NCBI GenBank assembly: GCA_041305085.1
Contig: JBFYMA010000011.1
Coordinates: forward strand, 1 to 10,353
Length of the DNA: 10,353 nucleotides
Origin: SURF-58 sp041305085
Lineage (GTDB): Archaea; Nanobdellota; Nanobdellia; Woesearchaeales; UBA9642
Reading direction: 5' to 3'
The notes beneath the pieces were generated by a model. It was not told the origin of the DNA. It searched no databases and saw only the letters and a program-made list of their open reading frames with translations. The first letter of the stretch is position 1. Every line of letters begins with the position of its first letter. Below, piece after piece: positions 6,191 to 10,353 of the stretch. Made by a program: the position numbers and the translations under genes.

Positions 6191-7399
6191 TCAGTCGTCT
6201 TCTTCTGCAACTATCTTCATATCAAGAATGTTAAGCTGTGTTTCAGGCTCTATCTCCAAAGAATTAGCTCCATACTGAATATAATCCTTTATGCTTACTT
6301 CAAAATTTAGTTTGTCTGTATTTATCTGGCTTCTGGGGTATCCATTAATATAGATGGATGCCTTCTTTTTCGAGTCATCTGCAAAACGTATTTTAAGCAA
6401 AAAATCATACTTGTCCTTGAATTCGCTGTCCTCTGGATTGTCCTCATCTATTTCATCAAAAAAATCCTTGTCAACATCAAAATAATATATAGGAAATATT
6501 GGCTTTTTTATGTAAGTCCTTACGTTTATATTGTCAACAAGATAAGAGCCTTGTTCTGCAGAAAACCTTATTGTGTTTTCTCCCTGATAAAGATTTTGGG
6601 TTCCTATTGGCAGGTAATTGCTGCTTCCGCAGTCTGCAATTGCAGAATAAACCTTTGCCCCGTTCAGGTATATCTCCAGAAATCCTGCATCATCTTCAGT
6701 GCATCGCGGGAAGAAGAATAATGTGGCTCTTTCAAGGTTGTTTTTCTCTTCCTCAGAAAGGAAAAATTTCTGCTCGCTCTTGCTGAAAGATTTTTCTGTA
6801 TAGTCTGCAGTAATCTTTATGTTTTTCAGCTGGTATTCGTTGTAAGCCCATATTGCCCATCCAGGAGAAGAGACGCTTATTGTTATTGTGTTGGTCTCTT
6901 TTATCATGTCCGCAGGAAGAGTTATTGGGAGCGGGCTTCCTTCACTTATCTCCCTGTTAAGGATTTCCTGCCCGTTGAGCAGTATTATGAGCTTTCCTTC
7001 AGATTTTTCAACATTAAATGACAGCAGAAAGTTTCTGTAGTCCTGTCCTTTTGCTTCAAAAGTCATTGTTGCAGACTGCTTTTCAAAAACAGAATTTTTT
7101 GCATAAAGAGAGTCATATTCTTTAAGAATACTTCCTTCTTCGCTAGAGTAAATCCTGAATGAAGGAAGTTCATGGTTTCTATAGCCAGAATCAACATATT
7201 CCAGTGTTCCTGGCTTTTCGTGCAGCAGTGTCTTGTTCAATCCGTTATCTCCGTCTCCATTGCTGCTTGAGTCATTTCCATTGTTTAGAAGGTCATCCCT
7301 CATGTCAGGCGGCAGAAAAAGTATATAAAGTATTATTACTAGCGCCATAAGTGCAACCAGTATTGCTGAGTTTGCTCCAGACTGCGCCCTGTTCTTCAT
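6191..7399 (-). CDS. Single-helix anchored surface protein with three beta repeats; pilin-like N-terminus
   Basis: The product has 402 residues. It begins MKNRAQSGANSAILV and then a hydrophobic helix to about residue 30 ending YILFLPP, followed by a Ser/Asn/Gly/Asp-rich linker (36-55). RAQS just before the helix fits the archaeal class III (prepilin) cleavage pattern (basic, small, Q, S), though a plain N-terminal anchor is equally possible. I associate the 'LYILFLPP' ending with DPANN surface proteins, from memory. The exterior shows three similar units, each with a hydrophobic strand ending in an Asn-Gly turn and then N.I or N.L: about 110-200 (LLNGQEIL), 212-297 (YLNGAKVY, Cys 233 and 257) and 328-398 (YINGYPRS). 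This suggests tandem jelly-roll or carbohydrate-binding-like folds. It has its own TATA box and is probably transcribed alone or as the head of the envelope block. Confidence 0.85.
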   Translation of the reverse strand: MKNRAQSGANSAILVALMALVIILYILFLPPDMRDDLLNNGNDSSSNGDGDNGLNKTLLHEKPGTLEYVDSGYRNHELPSFRIYSSEEGSILKEYDSLYAKNSVFEKQSATMTFEAKGQDYRNFLLSFNVEKSEGKLIILLNGQEILNREISEGSPLPITLPADMIKETNTITISVSSPGWAIWAYNEYQLKNIKITADYTEKSFSKSEQKFFLSEEEKNNLERATLFFFPRCTEDDAGFLEIYLNGAKVYSAIADCGSSNYLPIGTQNLYQGENTIRFSAEQGSYLVDNINVRTYIKKPIFPIYYFDVDKDFFDEIDEDNPEDSEFKDKYDFLLKIRFADDSKKKASIYINGYPRSQINTDKLNFEVSIKDYIQYGANSLEIEPETQLNILDMKIVAEEDD

Positions 7400-7422
7400 A
7401 AAGCTATTACAGAAACTTTGGA

Positions 7423-7430
7423 TATATAAA
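7423..7430 (-). promoter_or_regulatory. TATA box for a leaderless mRNA of the pilin-like gene
   Basis: TTTATATA on the minus strand is centred 27.5 bp upstream of the ATG at 7399. This places transcription start at the start codon and explains the lack of a Shine-Dalgarno. It is the strongest box A in the window. Confidence 0.75.
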
Positions 7431-7527
7431 GTTTGCTGTTGTCGTTGGTGTTCTTGAAATGAGCATGTGGATGCAAAAAGGAGGAGGAGAGCACAATTGG
7501 CTTAGATTGCTTTATATTTTAGGTAAA

Positions 7528-7535
7528 TATAAAAA
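7528..7535 (+). promoter_or_regulatory. TATA box for pelA
   Basis: TATAAAAA is centred about 28.5 bp before the ATG at 7560, which fits a leaderless transcript. TTTATATTTT at 7511-7520 is an alternative that would give a leader of about 19 nt. No Shine-Dalgarno precedes the ATG, which favours the leaderless reading. The 7400-7559 gap thus carries two divergent promoters and no gene. Confidence 0.55.
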
Positions 7536-7559
7536 TAGGCTTTGTTTTAAGAGTTTACA

Positions 7560-8579
7560 ATGAAAATATTGTCAAAGGATTACAAAAAAGGATTTGTGAA
7601 GCTTGTTCCTGAAAGCCCGGAAGACTTGTGGTATCTCAGCCAGATAATAGAGCCAGATAATCTTGTTAAGGGGAAGGCTGAAAGGAAAATCAAAATAGGC
7701 GGAGAGGGAGAAAAGCAAAAAGTAATCAAAAAAACAATCACCCTGGAAATAAGAGTTGAAAAGATTGATTATTCAGGCAGCCTGAAGCTTCTGGGAACCA
7801 TAACCAATGGCCCTGAGGACATTCCAAAGGGCAGCCACCAAAGCATCAATGTTAACCCTTTGGAGACTATTTCAGTAACAAAAAGCCAGTGGCTGTCTTT
7901 CCAGATAGATAAGCTTAATGAGTCGCAACAGCCGAAAACAAATATTCTGCTGCTTGTTTTTGACAGGGAAGAGGCAATTTTTGCAAAAGTTTCAAACAAA
8001 GGAATAGAAGTTCTGGCAAAGAAAAAAGGAGATGTTTCAAAAAAAGAGGTCGAAACAAAATCTTCCAATTTTTACAAGGAGCTTGCAAAAGAACTTGAAG
8101 ATTATGACAAAAGAATTTCTCCTGAAAGCATCATAATTGCCAGCCCCAGCTTCTGGAAAGAATATCTGATGAAGGAAATAACTGACTCCAAAAAAATAGT
8201 CCAGGCAAGCTGCAGTGAGGTGAGCGAAAACGCTTTCAAAGAAATACTTAAGCGGCCTGAACTGAAAAAGGCCCTGGAGAAAAGCCGTTCCAGCAAGGAT
8301 GAGCAGAGGATTGCGGAGCTTATGGAAAATATTTCCAAGGAAAGCGCATTTTACGGGTTTGGGGAAAGCAGGCAAAAAATAGAATCTGGCAATGTAAAGG
8401 TTTTGTTTGTGAGTGAGAAATTTATGAAGGACCAAAAGGAAAAAAATCAATATAGAGAGCTGGAAAAAACCTTGAAAACTGCTGAAAAAATGGGTGCTGA
8501 GCTGGTAATAATTTCTGACAGCAGCCAACTGGATGGTTTAGGAGGAATTGCAGGAATTCTAAGATGGAAGGAGAGCTAA
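7560..8579 (+). CDS. pelA: mRNA surveillance protein pelota (ribosome rescue factor)
   Basis: This is the archaeal homologue of Pelota/Dom34, which with aEF1A or ABCE1 enters the A site of stalled ribosomes and promotes subunit splitting. At 339 residues it is close to the usual archaeal length. The N-terminal domain (1 to about 125) shows the family patterns: KGFVKLVPES.EDLW, KTITLEIRVEKI, GTITNGPEDIPKGSH and SQWLSFQIDKL. The central domain (about 127-253) begins NILLLVFDREEA and has IIIASPSFWKEY, and it lacks the GGQ of release factor eRF1, as expected. The C-terminal domain (about 255-339) has AFYGFGE, VKVLFVSE and the closing GLGGIAGILRW. The central 'GPGF' usual in the family reads SPSF here, a mild divergence. 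Its 3' end overlaps the rRNA methyltransferase by 16 nt, so the two are a probable operon. Confidence 0.97.
   Translation: MKILSKDYKKGFVKLVPESPEDLWYLSQIIEPDNLVKGKAERKIKIGGEGEKQKVIKKTITLEIRVEKIDYSGSLKLLGTITNGPEDIPKGSHQSINVNPLETISVTKSQWLSFQIDKLNESQQPKTNILLLVFDREEAIFAKVSNKGIEVLAKKKGDVSKKEVETKSSNFYKELAKELEDYDKRISPESIIIASPSFWKEYLMKEITDSKKIVQASCSEVSENAFKEILKRPELKKALEKSRSSKDEQRIAELMENISKESAFYGFGESRQKIESGNVKVLFVSEKFMKDQKEKNQYRELEKTLKTAEKMGAELVIISDSSQLDGLGGIAGILRWKES
8541..8556 (+). promoter_or_regulatory. Shine-Dalgarno-like sites before the methyltransferase
   Basis: GGAGGA (8541-8546) and AGGAA (8552-8556) lie inside the end of pelA. AGGAA is 7 nt before the ATG at 8564, a normal spacing, so the downstream gene can be initiated within the overlap. 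Confidence 0.55.
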
Positions 8580-9412
8580 ACCCCAATATTTTGGATTTTC
8601 TAAGTTCTCTGGTAATAGAGAAAAAAGAGCTTAGAAACATTGACAGGGATTTGGCTAATGAAAAAATAATAAGCATACTAAAGAGAAATCCTAGATTAAG
8701 AAAAAATCTTTCTCTGAACAAAAAAAGCAGGCATGTTAAAGAGGCTGTCAAGCTTGCAAGGGCAGAGCTTAGGGAAGTTTACGGCGTATTCATAGAAAAG
8801 GATTACCAAAAAAAAGAAAAGCTTCTTGCAGATGCTGCAAAAAAACCATCAACAAAGATTTACAAAAAAATTCTCTCACTCCACAAGTCCAGCTTGGAAA
8901 GGCTTTTATTCTATGAGGAAGTTTACAAAAAAATCTTTTCAATTACAGGCATCCCAAAAAAAATTGCAGACCTTGCATGCGGACTAAACCCTATAAGCTA
9001 TTCTTTTATGGGCTGCACTCCTGAGTATTTTTCATCAGACCTTGTCCAAAAAGACTGTGATTTCCTTAACAAATACTTCAAAGCTGCAGGAATAAATGGA
9101 AAAGCAGAAAAAATTGATCTCTCAAAACCAGAAGAATGGGAAAAAATCCCAAAATGTGACGTCTGCTTTCTTTTTAAGGCGCTCGACAGTTTGGAAACAG
9201 AAAAAAGAAATATTAGCAGAGCGCTCTTGCAGAAAATAAAATGCAGGTTTGCAGTTGTAAGCTTTCCAAAGGAGTCATTGGGAGGCAAAAAAGCAATCAA
9301 GCCCAGTAGAAGATCGTGGTTTTACAAGCTTTTGAAGCAGAAAAACTGGAACTATGCTGAATTTGAGATTCCAAATGAGCTCTTTTTTGTAGTGAAGCTG
9401 AAAAATGCATGA
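8564..9412 (+). CDS. 16S rRNA (guanine-N7) methyltransferase, Arm/Rmt/FmrO family
   Basis: The 282-residue protein resembles the family that makes m7G1405 in helix 44 of 16S rRNA and blocks aminoglycosides (ArmA, RmtB, Sgm, FmrO; usually about 250-290 residues). Landmarks are an N-terminal helical rRNA-recognition region (1 to about 100), LHKSSLERL (106-114), the SAM-binding motif DLACGLNPI (136-144), the acidic site SSDL (157-160), CFLFKALDSLE (201-211), SFPKESLGGKK (233-243), Trp252 and NELFFVV (271-277). RmtB carries closely similar strings (ACGLNPL, FKLLPLLE, SFPTRSLGGR, ELIYLI). It overlaps pelA by 16 nt, which argues for a native ribosome role rather than acquired resistance. Target base and position are inferred from the family. 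It is Lys-rich like its neighbours, with no sign of recent transfer. Confidence 0.9.
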   Translation: MEGELNPNILDFLSSLVIEKKELRNIDRDLANEKIISILKRNPRLRKNLSLNKKSRHVKEAVKLARAELREVYGVFIEKDYQKKEKLLADAAKKPSTKIYKKILSLHKSSLERLLFYEEVYKKIFSITGIPKKIADLACGLNPISYSFMGCTPEYFSSDLVQKDCDFLNKYFKAAGINGKAEKIDLSKPEEWEKIPKCDVCFLFKALDSLETEKRNISRALLQKIKCRFAVVSFPKESLGGKKAIKPSRRSWFYKLLKQKNWNYAEFEIPNELFFVVKLKNA

Positions 9413-9480
9413 TTTATAAGCAACTTCACACAGGAATAATAAAAAAAATATACTATTGGGTGTTAGTAAAAAAGCGTAAC

Positions 9481-9489
9481 ATATTTAAA
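9481..9489 (+). promoter_or_regulatory. Possible TATA box for the TrmB-type regulator
   Basis: ATATTTAAA would start transcription near 9512 and give a leader of about 50 nt containing the inverted repeat at 9524-9539. TTAATTAAA at about 9507-9515 is a weaker alternative. The 9413-9562 gap holds no gene. Confidence 0.4.
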
Positions 9490-9523
9490 GTAGTAGTTCA
9501 TCATATTAATTAAAAAGGGGTGA

Positions 9524-9539
9524 GTGTACTAGCGTACAC
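9524..9539. promoter_or_regulatory. Inverted repeat GTGTAC-TAGC-GTACAC, possible operator or leader hairpin
   Basis: Perfect 6-bp arms are separated by 4 bp; flanking GGGG (9517-9520) and CCCT extend the pairing past a small bulge. It lies in the leader of the regulator gene. TrmB-family proteins bind short palindromes, so an autoregulatory operator is plausible, but an RNA hairpin is equally possible. GGGGGT at 9550-9555 may act as the Shine-Dalgarno for the ATG at 9563. Confidence 0.5.
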
Positions 9540-9562
9540 CCTAAATATTGGGGGTAAATAAC

Positions 9563-10353
9563 ATGATAGTGAAAGAGGAATTTTTGAGCAAATTGAGGCG
9601 ATATTTTTCGCTGAACCTGTATGAAGTGAAGATTTGGACTTCTTTGCTTAGCAGGGGAGTAAGCACTGCAGGAGAGCTTAGTGATATTGCAAACGTGCCA
9701 AGAAGCAGGAGCTATGATGTTTTGGAAAGCCTTGAAAAAAAAGGATTTGTTATTATGAAACTTGGAAAGCCAATAAAGTATATTGCAATTCCTCCAAAAG
9801 AAGTTGTGGAAAGAGTGAAGAAAAACGTAAAAAACGATTCAGAGGCCCAGCTTAAAAGGCTTGAGGAACTGAAAAAGACTGAAGTTCTTGAGGAACTGAA
9901 TTCTTTGCACACACAGGGTGTTGAGCTTGTCGAGCCCACAGACCTTAGCGGATCGCTTAGGGGAAGGCACAACCTCTACAACCATCTCGAGCTTACGATA
10001 AGAAATGCTGAAAAAAGCGTTACCATAATGACAACTTCACAAGGATTTTTAAGAAAAGTTGAAGGGCTTAGGCCAGTATTTGAGCAGCTGAAAAAAAGGG
10101 GTGTAAAAATAAGGATTGCAGCCCCAATGAATAAGGAAACTCAAAAGGCTGCCAAAGAAGTTGCAGACGTTGCAGAAGTAAAGGCAACAACTTCGAAGGG
10201 GAGGTTTTGCGTTGTGGACAGCAAAGAGCTCATCTTTATGGTTATGGATGATGCAGAAGTACATCCAACATATGATATTGGAATATGGGTTAACACGCCT
10301 TTCTTTGCTGAAGCACTGGAAAACCTTTTCGAGCTTGCATGGAAAGAGATGAA
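9563..10353 (+). CDS. TrmB-family transcriptional regulator (3' end cut by window)
   Basis: The frame opens at ATG 9563 and runs off the window after 263 residues, probably missing only a short tail. Residues about 6-80 form a winged helix-turn-helix: LNLYEVKIWTSLLS, then STAGELSDIANVPRSRSYDVLESLEKKG as the two HTH helices, and a wing ending KPIKYIAIPP. A coiled-coil helix follows (about 80-115), the usual dimer region. Residues about 130-263 match the C-terminal TrmB/PLD-like effector domain: HNLYNHLELTIRNA, VTIMTTSQG, KKRGVKIRIAAP, FCVVD and a closing FELAW. Archaeal TrmB proteins repress or activate sugar and other metabolic genes in response to a ligand; the ligand here cannot be read from sequence. 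The upstream inverted repeat may be its own operator. Confidence 0.9.
   Translation, partial: MIVKEEFLSKLRRYFSLNLYEVKIWTSLLSRGVSTAGELSDIANVPRSRSYDVLESLEKKGFVIMKLGKPIKYIAIPPKEVVERVKKNVKNDSEAQLKRLEELKKTEVLEELNSLHTQGVELVEPTDLSGSLRGRHNLYNHLELTIRNAEKSVTIMTTSQGFLRKVEGLRPVFEQLKKRGVKIRIAAPMNKETQKAAKEVADVAEVKATTSKGRFCVVDSKELIFMVMDDAEVHPTYDIGIWVNTPFFAEALENLFELAWKEM

Noticed and set aside
8037..8751. Minus-strand frames of 163 and 109 codons across the pelA-methyltransferase junction
   Set aside because: Both are Phe/Leu/Ser-rich shadows of Lys/Glu-rich genes that have strong family matches on the plus strand.
8564..9412. Calling the methyltransferase an acquired antibiotic-resistance gene
   Set aside because: It has no mobile context, shares the Lys-rich, AT-rich style of its neighbours, and overlaps pelA, so resistance is not a supported primary role.

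Overview
The window reads as AT-rich archaeal DNA, most probably from a DPANN-type lineage (Woesearchaeota/Pacearchaeota-like). The support is an archaeal replication factor C small-subunit tail, an archaeal pelota, a TrmB-family regulator, TATA boxes placed for leaderless transcripts, and surface proteins of a kind I associate with DPANN genomes. The lineage is an inference from gene content; no rRNA or tRNA gene is present to fix it.

Layout. (1) Positions 1-257 (+) hold the C-terminal end of rfcS. (2) Positions 259-617 (+) hold a small two- or three-helix membrane protein whose natural ATG start lies one frame away, joined through a T6G run that forms an exact -1 slippery heptamer. (3) Positions 597-807 form a structured zone between convergent genes: a perfect 14-bp inverted repeat enclosing a nested stem, a second compact hairpin, and T-run terminators for the minus strand. 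(4) Positions 812-7399 (-) hold five cell-envelope genes: three paralogous lipoproteins, one polytopic membrane protein with a large external domain, and one single-helix, pilin-like anchored protein with three beta-rich repeats. (5) Positions 7560-9412 (+) hold pelA (ribosome rescue) overlapping by 16 nt a 16S rRNA methyltransferase of the Arm/Rmt/FmrO (aminoglycoside-resistance) family. (6) Positions 9563-10353 (+) hold a TrmB-type regulator running off the edge, with an inverted repeat in its leader.

How they fit together. The envelope genes probably form three transcription units: the pilin-like gene alone; the polytopic protein plus a lipoprotein coupled by a TTGA start/stop overlap; and the other two lipoproteins. 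Two unit-leading envelope genes carry TATATAAA centred 27.5 bp before their ATG, which implies leaderless mRNAs, whereas genes inside units carry strong Shine-Dalgarno sequences. The three lipoproteins share a two-module ectodomain, and the polytopic protein appears to share it more distantly, so the block looks like an expanded surface complex. Its function is unknown.

The most interesting points are the pelA-methyltransferase pair, which suggests a housekeeping decoding-centre role for a family known mainly from antibiotic resistance; the undescribed surface-protein array; the structured 597-778 region; and the slippery heptamer. I found no CRISPR array, transposase, tRNA or rRNA.
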